DNA of 64,000 nucleotides from Methanobacteriota archaeon (GTDB lineage Archaea; Methanobacteriota; Methanobacteria; Methanobacteriales; Methanobacteriaceae), in NCBI GenBank assembly GCA_023411115.1, contig JAEYPF010000002.1, positions 31,276 to 95,275 on the forward strand. Reading direction: 5' to 3'. A model generated the notes under the pieces. It did no database searches. It was given only the letters and a program-made list of their open reading frames with translations, and was not told where the DNA came from. Each line of letters begins with the position of its first letter. Within the stretch, counting starts at the first letter, position 1. Of the stretch, positions 43,516-52,411 are shown one piece after another. A program made the translations under genes and the position numbers.

Positions 43516-44283
43516 TTAAAATTTGAAATTTGGCTCCCTGGAGATAGAATTCAGCAACTTTTGAGATGATTTGACTTCTTCGTCGCTTCCACTAACTGCA
43601 AGCCAAAAAGCCCCTTCTGCTCCGCTTACTCCACCACCTGCGACCTGTTCTGCTTTTGCCCCCGTTAAGAAAGATATTGCTTCAATTTCTGTAAATATTT
43701 CTCCAGTTACAGGAAGTAAACGAGGCCCTTGTGCACCTGGAACATTTAATCGCAGTGCTAATTCGTTCATATCACCATAAATACGTTTTTCTATTCCAAC
43801 CGGCAGGATTAGCCTAACACGCCGGCCCACTACTGCCTGAAGAGCAGCTACTATGGTGCCGCCAAAGGGATCACCAATGTAAATACCTGCCTGCCTTAGT
43901 GGCAGATTCAAAGCATTTGCACCCTTCAGTATGACATCTCCTTCCTTAAGATCGTTCACAATATCAAAGATGGTGAGTCCTTTTTGCCAGATACCACCTT
44001 TGATTATTACATCACCAGGAAATCCGCTTTCATCCATGGCACGACCTTCACTGGTTACAGGACCCCCTGGAGGAAGTACAACACCTCTAAAAAATCTTTT
44101 TCTTGAAAAATCATCTGCCTGACCAATACATGATAATATTTCCTCAGCTACATATCCATTTGTAGTACCTGCAATGATTACCACAGTTTTAGACTCAAGT
44201 GCTTCATTTATAACTGGATGTTTTGTCAGAGCTTTAGCTATCAGTCTTTTTCCAGCTGCAGGTGTAATTAAAAACTGTTTCAT
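43516..44283 (-). CDS. Conserved protein of unknown function, atypical composition
   Basis: 255 residues, glycine-rich and soluble (VVIIAGTTNGYVAEEIL, VVLPPGGPVTSEGRAMDESG, GIYIGDPFGGTIVAALQAVVGRRVRLILP, AEQVAGGGVSGAEGAFWLAV). I do not recognise the family. The repeated Gly-loop and strand pattern suggests a Rossmann-like or phosphate-binding fold. By eye its GC content is clearly higher than that of the neighbours, a sign of transfer. GAGGGAAC precedes the ATG. Its stop is 4 bp from the convergent DUF1284 stop. Confidence 0.65.
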   Translation of the reverse strand: MKQFLITPAAGKRLIAKALTKHPVINEALESKTVVIIAGTTNGYVAEEILSCIGQADDFSRKRFFRGVVLPPGGPVTSEGRAMDESGFPGDVIIKGGIWQKGLTIFDIVNDLKEGDVILKGANALNLPLRQAGIYIGDPFGGTIVAALQAVVGRRVRLILPVGIEKRIYGDMNELALRLNVPGAQGPRLLPVTGEIFTEIEAISFLTGAKAEQVAGGGVSGAEGAFWLAVSGSDEEVKSSQKLLNSISREPNFKF

Positions 44284-44333
44284 ATGTTCCCTCAGTTACA
44301 ATACTTATTAAATAATTATGAATTCTTTTCTTA

Positions 44334-45083
44334 TTATTTAAAGAACTTTAGTTCCATCCTACCATTAATTATTTCAACATAACTATTCTGGATTTCTTTA
44401 CCAAATTCATTAACCCATGCGCCAGTGTTTGCTATTTTATGTTCTTCCTCAATGAAGGGTAGATGTGTATGTCCAAAAATCAATGTTTCATCCTGTTGTA
44501 AACCTAAAAACAGATATTTAGTGGGAGAAGTTGCAAAACGATAGATATTTTCCATTTCTTTTCTTTTACTTGGTTTTAATTTAAGCTCATCGACTTCCTC
44601 TCTAGAGATACTTTTGAAGGTATCCCAAATTTTAGAGACAAAACTACCTCTTTCATCTGAATTCCAGCACATATCCCTTGAAAACTTTTCATATGTTTCT
44701 AAATTCAGGTCATAATTTACCAGTACCTCCATTTCATAGCCGTGAGTAAAATAAAATTTATTCCCACCATCTTCAAGTCTTAAATCTTTAGAAACAGTGA
44801 AAGGGTAACGATCCTTAAATTTTTGGTACCACTCCAGAACATAATAATCATGATTTCCAATAAGATAGTGAATATTATCTGCATTTAACTCCATAATTTC
44901 ATTAATCACTTCCTGATTCTCTAAAATTGCTTTAACACTGTTTCTTCGCCAAAAATCAAAAACATCCCCTATAAGAACAAAATGATCAATTTTTTCCGAT
45001 TTAATTTCATCAAGAAACCTTAAAAAATCATCCTTATTTGACTTTTCGTATCCAATATGCATGTCAGAAACTGCTACAATCAT
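44334..45083 (-). CDS. Metallophosphoesterase
   Basis: 249 residues of the calcineurin-like fold: AVSDMHIG (DxH), FVLIGDVFDFW (GDxxD), YLIGNHDYY (GNHD) and LIFGHTHLPFI (GHTH) give the two-metal site. The layout resembles UDP-2,3-diacylglucosamine hydrolase-like enzymes, but archaea lack lipid A, so the substrate is probably another phosphodiester or pyrophosphate. GGAGAAGG precedes the ATG. Monocistronic by position. Confidence 0.88.
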   Translation of the reverse strand: MIVAVSDMHIGYEKSNKDDFLRFLDEIKSEKIDHFVLIGDVFDFWRRNSVKAILENQEVINEIMELNADNIHYLIGNHDYYVLEWYQKFKDRYPFTVSKDLRLEDGGNKFYFTHGYEMEVLVNYDLNLETYEKFSRDMCWNSDERGSFVSKIWDTFKSISREEVDELKLKPSKRKEMENIYRFATSPTKYLFLGLQQDETLIFGHTHLPFIEEEHKIANTGAWVNEFGKEIQNSYVEIINGRMELKFFK

Positions 45084-45319
45084 CTAAACCTTCTCCTACA
45101 ATTAAAGCTATACAGAAATGATTAATGTATTTCCGTGATCTAAATATCTATTACTTGGTTACATTAAAATAGTTGTGTTAATTTGTAAAAAAGGATTATT
45201 CTACTATTATTTATCATTTCATAGTAATAGATGCATTAAAAGTTAATAAATAAAAAATAAAGATTTAAAAACCATATTAGCCTTTTAAGGCACTGAATAT
45301 AAAAGATAAATTAAATTAA

Positions 45320-46309
45320 TCATTTAACGTACTGTTTAACATTCTCCCTTACAATTGCAGAAGCCCCATAACTTTTTATTCCCCTTAACATGGCCGGGAA
45401 TTTAGTTTTGGGAATTAAAACGTTTACCTGCGAAAAACTAGTTCCCTTTACTGCAGTTGGTTCGTCAGAACAGAATCCCTTTGAGAGTAAAAATCCTTTG
45501 ACTTCTTCCAGTTTTTCATTGGATATGTTAAACTTCACATCGAAGTATTTTCGAGCTTCAATAGCACCGAAAAGCTGTTCAAACATCATTTTTGCCTTCT
45601 TAGCTTTCATACCGGTGCAGCTTGGACCTGCATAGAGCCCTGCACTTGATTCCATAATGGTTTCCAGTATTTTAAGCCCTGCTTTCTTTAGACTGCTTCC
45701 AGTTTGAGTATTGTCAACAACCAGATCAGCGCCCTTTGCTATATAAACTTCAGTTGCGCCGTCAGAATTGATGATTTGAACCTGCTTATTGTCCCCATCT
45801 CGAAGACCCCTTACCTGAACTAAAGGCTTGCTTTCACCGAAGAGTTCTTTATATCCTTCGTTGTTCATGAAATGCTGCCTTGTTAAGTTAGGGTATTCTG
45901 TAAAGCACAGTATTGGCTTTTTCCTATCTGCATTAGCCCTGAAAAAATCAGTAAGCGAATCATAAGGCGCTTCATTTGGTAAAGCTACAATAAGTCTTGT
46001 TTGGCCGTAATCAAGGTCACCAATTTTCCTTATTAAGTCTTCACCGCTTTCTACAGACTCTTCCCTTACCCAATCTTCTCCAACGATTGCAATGTCAAGA
46101 ATTCCTCTGTTAAGCTCCACTGGAGAGCTTTGAGGCCTTGAAAGGAATGCCTTAATTTCAGGATCGTTTACAATCCGTATTTCGTTTTCTTCCTTACCCG
46201 GTTCATATCCTTTGACTTCGTAACCGGCATCAACAAATAACTGGTAAGTGTTACCTCTATTTACATTGTTTAAGCTCCCCTTTGGGAGACCAAGTACTAT
46301 TTTCTCCAT
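45320..46309 (-). CDS. hisG: HisG-like ATP phosphoribosyltransferase, divergent
   Basis: 329 residues. The periplasmic-binding-protein-like catalytic core of HisG is visible: IVLGLPKGSLN at the N terminus, ELNRGILDIAIVGEDWVREE, ADLVVDNTQTGSSLKKAGLKILETIMESSAGLYA near the PRPP loop, and a C-terminal ferredoxin-like domain (VNVLIPKTKFPAMLRGIKSYGASAIV). It is longer than and different from the usual archaeal HisG. It may be the histidine-pathway enzyme or a paralogue with a related PRPP-dependent reaction. No ribosome site precedes the ATG, so the transcript may be leaderless. Confidence 0.75.
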   Translation of the reverse strand: MEKIVLGLPKGSLNNVNRGNTYQLFVDAGYEVKGYEPGKEENEIRIVNDPEIKAFLSRPQSSPVELNRGILDIAIVGEDWVREESVESGEDLIRKIGDLDYGQTRLIVALPNEAPYDSLTDFFRANADRKKPILCFTEYPNLTRQHFMNNEGYKELFGESKPLVQVRGLRDGDNKQVQIINSDGATEVYIAKGADLVVDNTQTGSSLKKAGLKILETIMESSAGLYAGPSCTGMKAKKAKMMFEQLFGAIEARKYFDVKFNISNEKLEEVKGFLLSKGFCSDEPTAVKGTSFSQVNVLIPKTKFPAMLRGIKSYGASAIVRENVKQYVK

Positions 46310-46480
46310 GTTATATTAGTATAAAGAAGAGTAATTAAAAATTTTTCGATATTTTAGAATTTTTGGAAAAGTACAGTTATATTACCATTGCCAACAGTAT
46401 TATTTTGATTGGTATAGTTATGGATATTCAATAGATTAAAATAATAAAGATGTTTAAAGAGCTTTTATACTTAATATTAT

Positions 46481-47098
46481 TTAAAATATATGAGTTTCAA
46501 CGCTTTTTAGGGCTTTGATGAGCATTTTTGTAAATACTCCATTAAATTCTTTGTTTTTCACATTAAATACTCCACTTAGTGAGTTTTGTACGACAAAATA
46601 TTGCATACTTCCCATAAAAAAACTAATATAAACTTCGTTAATAATGTTTTTATCATATCCCCATTCTTCTTTACCTTTATCAATGCATTTATTAAGCCAG
46701 TTTAAGAATGTTCCTTCGTTAGTCATACTAATTTCTGGAGGCAACGGATATTCATCTAAAACCACATATAATAATGTTTTTAACATGTTCTGATTTTTCA
46801 TATTTTGTTTTAAAAAAGCTTCCTCAACCTTGAAAAGCATTTGAATAAAATCTGATTCTGTTTCAGGAATTTGATAGAATTTAGGGCTTTTATTAAGAAA
46901 TTCCTTGTACATTGCAATTAAAAGTTCATCTTTACTTGAAAAATGCCTGTATATTAACGACTCGTTGATATCTGCAGATTTAGCAATATCTCTAATAGAA
47001 ACAGCTCTAAAACCTTTTTGAGCTACTAAATTTGATGTATGTTCTAATATTTGTTGTCTTCGCTCTTCTTTTGAAAGTCTCTTTCTTTTATTTTCCAA
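46481..47098 (-). CDS. TetR/AcrR-family transcriptional regulator
   Basis: 205 residues. The N-terminal DNA-binding domain is clear (RRQQILEHTSNLVAQKGFRAVSIRDIAKSADINESLIYRHFSSKDELLIAMY); the rest is a helical ligand domain. The start is TTG 47098 with GGAAGTG upstream. It is divergent from the membrane protein gene at 47407. A half-palindromic site at 47262 lies where that gene's transcript should begin, so it may repress both. An MFS exporter gene stands 2.7 kb further, a frequent TetR target. Confidence 0.9.
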   Translation of the reverse strand: MENKRKRLSKEERRQQILEHTSNLVAQKGFRAVSIRDIAKSADINESLIYRHFSSKDELLIAMYKEFLNKSPKFYQIPETESDFIQMLFKVEEAFLKQNMKNQNMLKTLLYVVLDEYPLPPEISMTNEGTFLNWLNKCIDKGKEEWGYDKNIINEVYISFFMGSMQYFVVQNSLSGVFNVKNKEFNGVFTKMLIKALKSVETHIF

Positions 47099-47261
47099 AT
47101 AAACACTTCCATTGATTACATGTATTATATTTAATCCAAATATACTATATAATCTTGTAATGGTTTTTATTCTTGATAAATACTTGATACTTTCTCAAAT
47201 AATCTAAATCAATATAAAATAGAAATATTTAAATACTTAAACTTTTAACTTTTAAATTATT

Positions 47262-47277
47262 AAGTAAACGTTCAATA
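47262..47277. promoter_or_regulatory. TetR-type half-palindromic site
   Basis: AAGTAAACGTTCAATA has the same left half and ACGT centre as the near-perfect site at 61865-61886 (AAGTACACGTTTACTT core). It lies at the start point expected from the TATA-like ATATTTAAATA at about 47226-47236, upstream of the 47407 gene and divergent from a TetR gene. The right arm is degenerate. Confidence 0.4.
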
Positions 47278-47298
47278 AATTAATAGGGTGATAATGTT

Positions 47299-47361
47299 AT
47301 GGGTGTTTGTAAGCATGATAGGTATGTTTATGTTATAGGATTACTGTCTATAACGTTTTAA
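47299..47361 (+). CDS. Possible 20-residue leader peptide or small protein
   Basis: ATG 47299 follows GGGTGAT (47286-47292) with ideal spacing and encodes MGVCKHDRYVYVIGLLSITF before TAA. It would be the first reading frame on the transcript starting near 47257, before the main gene at 47407. The C-terminal half is hydrophobic. No homologue is known to me; it could be chance. Confidence 0.3.
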   Translation: MGVCKHDRYVYVIGLLSITF

Positions 47362-47406
47362 TAGAAATTTCTAATTTTAACCTACTAAAAATTTGAAGGT
47401 GTAGTT

Positions 47407-48867
47407 ATGCAATATAAAAAAGCGCTGCTGATATTTATAATAACTTTAATAGTTAGTTTGACGCCTGCTTTCGCTGTTAAAATGGAAAATGTAGCTAATG
47501 CTGCAGAAAAATATAATGAGGATAGTAAAAAAAAGATGGGATTCATTGCTAAGATAAATTTTCTTGCTAGAGGATACTCACTCATGGCTAATCTACAAGA
47601 AGCAATAAAAGGGTCATATAACGAGTTAAATACAGAAATTAGTACTGACGAATATGAAAATATGTGGAATCAGCATGTTAATTCTGAAAAGCAAAGAAAA
47701 ATTTTATTAAAATTCAGGAACAGTAAAAATAATAATATTTCCAAGACTTCAGATGAAAATATTAACAAAAATCAAGTAAACACTACTAATTCTATTAATA
47801 GTACCTCCAATAATACTCAAGTCTCTAATAAAAGTTCTATTATCCCACATGAATGTAATGTAGATGCCAATAATATTATACGGCTATTAAATAATCAGAG
47901 TATTATTCTTTCTCAGAATATACAGCAGGAAATAACGAAATCACTGAAACATAATATTGTTCAATTAATTGACGAAAATGGAAACATAAGATATGCTTAT
48001 GTGAAATCTATTGAATTTAACGGTAACAACTCCAAAGTGATTTTGATCACTGACAAGGATAAAGAAACAACTATAGACTTAGAAGAGTTCAAAAAAGCAT
48101 ATACTGGCATTGTATTAAATCTAAATTCAACATATGACCCTGTAGCGGTAATAGGCACCATAACCAATTTACAGAAAAATATGATAAACAAATCAATAGA
48201 CAAAGCAAGTCAACTAAAAGACCGTGCAAAAAAGTGGGCATTTATAAGTTTGGCAGTTAGTTTAGTAGGACTAATTTTATTCGTTATAGGACTCTTTTTA
48301 GCTCTTTGGTTTGGAAATTGGTTAGCAGGAGAAGCGGAAACTGCATCTGCAGAAGTTACAGATGCACTGGATCCAATTGATACTCCCTCACGTTATAATG
48401 GGGAAATTACTAATGAAATGGATTATAGTAATGTGGAACCGGATCCTCCTTCAGGTGATGGATCATATCAGGATACCCCTCTTGAAATACAAGGAACAGC
48501 CCTTAACGTAGCAGCTTTAATTACAAAACTAACAGTAGTAGCTGAAGGACAAGCAGCAGCTGAAGCATTAGCAAATTCAGGTAGTGGCAATGCTGTTAAA
48601 TTAATCTGTCAGATAATCGGGATAGCACTAATATTAATCGGTGGTGTTATGGCCTGTTTAGGAATTATATTTGGGTCTATGAGCGTTGTAAGATACTTTA
48701 GGGCAGGAAAAGTTATAGAATCACTCAACAAACGTAATAATGACACTATCTTATGGCTAAGTAAAAAACAGTTAATTTATCCAGACAAGCAAGAAATGCA
48801 GCACTTCCAGATAAATAATACGACAAATAGCGTTTTATCAAATAAATCTTTGAATTCCATCCCTTAG
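47407..48867 (+). CDS. Secreted/membrane protein with a short C39 peptidase-like domain
   Basis: 486 residues. A signal peptide or anchor (1-24) is followed by an outer helical region, an Asn/Ser-rich linker (105-145, many N-glycosylation-type sites), and a segment at about 146-240. That segment resembles a shortened C39 cysteine peptidase: PHECNVDANNIIRLLN with Cys150, LKHNIVQLIDENGN with His182, and the typical end EEFKKAYTGIVLNL. Two membrane helices follow (about 277-304 and 397-424), separated by an acidic loop. GAAGGTG precedes the ATG. The Cys-His distance is much shorter than in true C39 domains, so activity is doubtful. It is divergent from a TetR gene. Confidence 0.6.
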   Translation: MQYKKALLIFIITLIVSLTPAFAVKMENVANAAEKYNEDSKKKMGFIAKINFLARGYSLMANLQEAIKGSYNELNTEISTDEYENMWNQHVNSEKQRKILLKFRNSKNNNISKTSDENINKNQVNTTNSINSTSNNTQVSNKSSIIPHECNVDANNIIRLLNNQSIILSQNIQQEITKSLKHNIVQLIDENGNIRYAYVKSIEFNGNNSKVILITDKDKETTIDLEEFKKAYTGIVLNLNSTYDPVAVIGTITNLQKNMINKSIDKASQLKDRAKKWAFISLAVSLVGLILFVIGLFLALWFGNWLAGEAETASAEVTDALDPIDTPSRYNGEITNEMDYSNVEPDPPSGDGSYQDTPLEIQGTALNVAALITKLTVVAEGQAAAEALANSGSGNAVKLICQIIGIALILIGGVMACLGIIFGSMSVVRYFRAGKVIESLNKRNNDTILWLSKKQLIYPDKQEMQHFQINNTTNSVLSNKSLNSIP

Positions 48868-49116
48868 GTTATTGAAATTAAAAAAATATTAATTGAATTT
48901 TTTTTGGCCTGCTTGGGATGTTTAAAGAGATACCATGAAATGTAGATAATTTAAAATGATGAAAGAAGTGTAAATCCCTCCTATAGATCTAACAAACAAT
49001 ACGAATAGTAGCCTCACAGCTGCCGCAGTATAACATGTAGAGGAAAATAAATAAATCTTCCTATTTTCCCCTTTTTAGGTAAAAAAATGCATTAGTGACA
49101 AAAGGAGCATAAAACG

Positions 49117-49737
49117 ATGAAAGAGGATAAAGGTCACGGTCTAAGGAATAAAATTTTAGTAATAGGTTTAATCATGATTGCTTTAGCTGTTATTTTTGTA
49201 ATGTTTCAAAATAACGCTTTTTCACGGCCTTTTGAAGATTTTAAAGGGCCAGAATATATACCTAATGGTTATAACAACACGAATAACTTGACTGAGAATA
49301 ATGAAAGGATTTTTGAATATAGTGGTAACGGAACATTTTATGTCGGTGTTATTAAAAATACAACCACAAATGAGCTTCATAACTTTATGAATCCTTTTAA
49401 ACAAGATCCCAAAAGTGCAATTAAAAAAAATGAAAACATTACTGTAAATGGACACGATGTAAATTTCCAAACAAGTGAATATAAGTTAGATTTACATGGA
49501 ATGGACTTAAAAGGCATGATACCTAATGGTTACAACATTCCAACTACCAAAATGCCAGATATAAACATTACTATGGCCAAATTCCAGGCAACTTGGTATT
49601 GCAATGAAACAGGCTTAACTTACGTGGCTGAAGGATTAGTGACTCCAGATCAACTAGAAGAAATGAAAAAAATGACAGTATCCATAAAATGTCACCAAGA
49701 GAAAACAATTTGGGATTATTTAAATCTACATCTCTAA
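49117..49737 (+). CDS. Hypothetical membrane-anchored outer protein
   Basis: 206 residues. One N-terminal membrane helix (about 12-28, ILVIGLIMIALAVIFVMF) and an outer domain with several N-x-S/T sites (NNTNNLTENN, NITVNGHDVNF, NITMAKFQATW). The FEYSGNGTFYVGVIKN and ATWYCNETGLTYVAEG strands suggest a beta-rich fold. I do not recognise the family. AAAGGAG precedes the ATG. It is followed by the MFS gene after 46 bp, so the two may be co-transcribed. Confidence 0.6.
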   Translation: MKEDKGHGLRNKILVIGLIMIALAVIFVMFQNNAFSRPFEDFKGPEYIPNGYNNTNNLTENNERIFEYSGNGTFYVGVIKNTTTNELHNFMNPFKQDPKSAIKKNENITVNGHDVNFQTSEYKLDLHGMDLKGMIPNGYNIPTTKMPDINITMAKFQATWYCNETGLTYVAEGLVTPDQLEEMKKMTVSIKCHQEKTIWDYLNLHL

Positions 49738-49783
49738 ATCTTTTTTTAATTGATTTTAAAAAAAATAAATTTTTGTTGGTTCT

Positions 49784-51202
49784 ATGAATAAAATAGAAAT
49801 GAAAAGAAACCTTCTAATTGCAGGGATATTAACTCTTTTTCTAGCATCTTTTGTTAGATCTTCTTTAATTCCAGCATTACATGCTATTGGTGCTGAGTTT
49901 CATCTTTCTGCAGTGTTATTAACATGGATACCTACGCTATATATACTCGTTAATGCCATATTATTTGTCCCGTTTGGCAGGCTAGGAGATATTTATGGCC
50001 GTAAACGCATATTTCAGTATGGTTTAATCATATACACCATGAGCTCCTTTTTATGTGCATTTTCCACTTCAGGAGAAATGTTTCTTTTTATCAGAATTTT
50101 TCAAAGTATTGGTAATGCAATGATGTTTGCTAGTTTATATGCAATAGTTTCTTCTTCATTTACCTTTGATAAAAGAGGAAAAGCATTTGGAATAATAACA
50201 ATGGGTTTATTCTTTGGGTTAATAGTAGGGCCTATTTTTGGTGGATTCACTACTCATATGATGGGATGGAGGACCATATTCATTTTTGATGCTGTTATTG
50301 GGTTCATCATCACTTTAATAGTTATAAGGTTTAAACAGGATAAGGGAGAAGCTGAAGGGGAAAAATTTGATATACTTGGTTCTTTTATACTTGGCTTATC
50401 CATTGTATTGATAATTTATGGTTTTTCAAATTTTAAAGGAATCTACAATCTCTTTATAGTGTTTTTAGGTTTTGTAGGTCTTTTAATGTTTTATTTAGTC
50501 GAAAAAAGGTCTCATTTCCCATTAATAAATCTGGAATTGTTTAAAAGTAAAAGCTTTACATTTGGAAATATCACCAGTATGATAAATTATAGTTCATTTA
50601 TAGCGGTAAATTACATTTTATTTCTATATTTAAAATATATAAAAGGTCTTGGATCCATTAAAATCGGTTTAATACTATCAATATCAGCGATAGCAATGCT
50701 TATTATATCCCTTTTAGCTGGTAAATTATCTGATAAGATTAATCCAGGACTTGTGTCAACTGCTGGAATGATTCTAACAACTATAGGAATAGCTATCATG
50801 GCCTTAATTAATGAAAATACGGGCTTAGAATTATTAATATTGTCTCTTATTATTTTTGGAGTAGGAAATGGCCTATTTTTACCCTCAAATACGAAAGCAG
50901 TAATTAGTTCAGCAGATAAAAAGTACTATGGAGTTGTAGGCGCAACTTTAACTGATGTAAGAGCCATAGGGCAAGTATTTGGAATAGGAATTGTCCTCTT
51001 AGTCATTTCCATATTCATGGGAAACACTGAAATTACCTCATCCAATCATCTAGATTTATTAATAAGCATTAAAATTTCTTTGATTATATTATCAATATTA
51101 TCTGCATTAGGAACTTCCATATCTATATTAACAATAAGAAAAGAATTACAGTACCAGAAAGCAAGAACTTTCATTTTAGACCTAATCAAAATAAGAAATT
51201 AA
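49784..51202 (+). CDS. MFS transporter, DHA2-like (drug or small-molecule exporter)
   Basis: 472 residues with about 14 membrane helices. The motif A of the major facilitator superfamily is PFGRLGDIYGRKRIF (residues about 65-79), and motif C is in GPIFGGFTTHMMGWR. Fourteen-helix exporters of this type use the proton or ion gradient to expel drugs or metabolites. A TetR regulator lies 2.7 kb upstream and may govern the group; no operator is seen directly at this gene. No strong ribosome site is seen before the ATG. Confidence 0.88.
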   Translation: MNKIEMKRNLLIAGILTLFLASFVRSSLIPALHAIGAEFHLSAVLLTWIPTLYILVNAILFVPFGRLGDIYGRKRIFQYGLIIYTMSSFLCAFSTSGEMFLFIRIFQSIGNAMMFASLYAIVSSSFTFDKRGKAFGIITMGLFFGLIVGPIFGGFTTHMMGWRTIFIFDAVIGFIITLIVIRFKQDKGEAEGEKFDILGSFILGLSIVLIIYGFSNFKGIYNLFIVFLGFVGLLMFYLVEKRSHFPLINLELFKSKSFTFGNITSMINYSSFIAVNYILFLYLKYIKGLGSIKIGLILSISAIAMLIISLLAGKLSDKINPGLVSTAGMILTTIGIAIMALINENTGLELLILSLIIFGVGNGLFLPSNTKAVISSADKKYYGVVGATLTDVRAIGQVFGIGIVLLVISIFMGNTEITSSNHLDLLISIKISLIILSILSALGTSISILTIRKELQYQKARTFILDLIKIRN

Positions 51203-51261
51203 GCTAACATTCATAAAAGGCAAAGAGATTAATTATTTATTATCCCTCAAAAATATATCGT

Positions 51262-51369
51262 CTATGTAACATTTTTATAGATCGCATAGTTAGCAAGACA
51301 CAATGCTTTCTCTTCAGGGATAAACGGGTTGTTAGCCACTTTGGTACTCTCATTAAGCTCAGCATTCAT
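51262..51369 (-). CDS. Possible 35-residue small protein after the CPBP gene
   Basis: ATG 51369 lies 4 bp after the CPBP stop codon, preceded by GATGGGATGA, and encodes MNAELNESTKVANNPFIPEE followed by KALCLANYAIYKNVT. Base composition is less AT-rich than the surroundings and codon use looks like real coding sequence. It could be a small co-translated protein or the remnant of a longer gene. No family recognised. Confidence 0.35.
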   Translation of the reverse strand: MNAELNESTKVANNPFIPEEKALCLANYAIYKNVT

Positions 51370-51373
51370 CCCA

Positions 51374-52327
51374 TCAATATACTTTTATTTCATCAATTTT
51401 CGAATATTGTCCTGTTTTGAATATATTGTATACTTTTTCCTTTTTATTCCAGAATACAATCACCAACAAAGCTAAAGAAAATAAAACATATGTTAAAGTA
51501 TCCAAAGCAAGATTAGGAGTCCCAGAGATAGTTAATAGAGATGGTAAATTACCAAACCCTGCATCTGGATTATTGGCTATTACAGATGTGAAAAAATTAT
51601 CAGCAATATGCATTCCCATAGCTGTTTCCAGCCTATTTTCTCCCAGAACTATTATTCCCATGGTTATTCCAAAAATAAATGCATGGATTACTAGAATTAC
51701 ACCCATTATAGAATTTTCACCATTTCCATAATGGAGAGCAGCGAAAAGAATTGAAGTGATAATTAATGGTATTACCGGCCTTTTTGTCAAAATTCCTATT
51801 CCTTGCATGAGATATCCCCTGAAAAACAGCTCTTCAAGGGGTGCTTGGATTGAAAATACCGCTAAACTTAAAATTATTAATAAAATAAAATTGACGGGAT
51901 TAAAAGTAACTTCAAACCCATCAGGATTAATTAATAAAGAAATTAATGTCACAAATGCCATTATTGTAAACCATATCCCAGCTCCCTTAAGTATTTTTGA
52001 CCAGCTGACCTTGGAAACAGTATTTATCAAAGATATTAGCTTCCTTTGATGAATAAAACGTAATAAAAGATAGAAAATCAAAAACAAAAGCACATATATA
52101 ATGCCAAGCATTAGCAATTCGAATAAAGGGTTTGAAAGGATCACATTTGCTTGAGCAACATCAGTTAATCCACTGAATATCAAAAAATAAAAGAAAATAG
52201 AAATAAAAATGGGAAGTACCATTGCCAGTGCTTTACCTCCACCCCATGTCAAAATAATTGTTAAAATGTACCTCCACCAGTTATTTTTCCCTTTTTCTGC
52301 ATTGTCTAAAAATGTTATTCTGGACAT
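51374..52327 (-). CDS. CPBP/CAAX-type intramembrane metalloprotease
   Basis: 317 residues with about eight membrane helices. The Abi/CPBP motifs are present: PLEELFFRGYLMQG (EExxxR), SILFAALHYG (FxxxH) and a later His in MGMHIADN. Such proteases cleave within the membrane. In archaea and bacteria they act in prenyl-protein processing or in immunity to bacteriocin-like peptides. AAAGGAAAAACTACA before ATG 52327 sets the start. Confidence 0.87.
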   Translation of the reverse strand: MSRITFLDNAEKGKNNWWRYILTIILTWGGGKALAMVLPIFISIFFYFLIFSGLTDVAQANVILSNPLFELLMLGIIYVLLFLIFYLLLRFIHQRKLISLINTVSKVSWSKILKGAGIWFTIMAFVTLISLLINPDGFEVTFNPVNFILLIILSLAVFSIQAPLEELFFRGYLMQGIGILTKRPVIPLIITSILFAALHYGNGENSIMGVILVIHAFIFGITMGIIVLGENRLETAMGMHIADNFFTSVIANNPDAGFGNLPSLLTISGTPNLALDTLTYVLFSLALLVIVFWNKKEKVYNIFKTGQYSKIDEIKVY

Positions 52328-52411
52328 TGTAGTTTTTCCTTTCAAATGCAATTTTTAAGTTAGAACTATTTAATTGGAGTTAACATTTCCTCTAATCAAA
52401 TAAAAAAAATA

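Noticed and set aside
48868..49116. tRNA or small RNA in the gap
   Set aside because: A locally less AT-rich stretch (about 49000-49040) was examined, but no cloverleaf or conserved stem is present.
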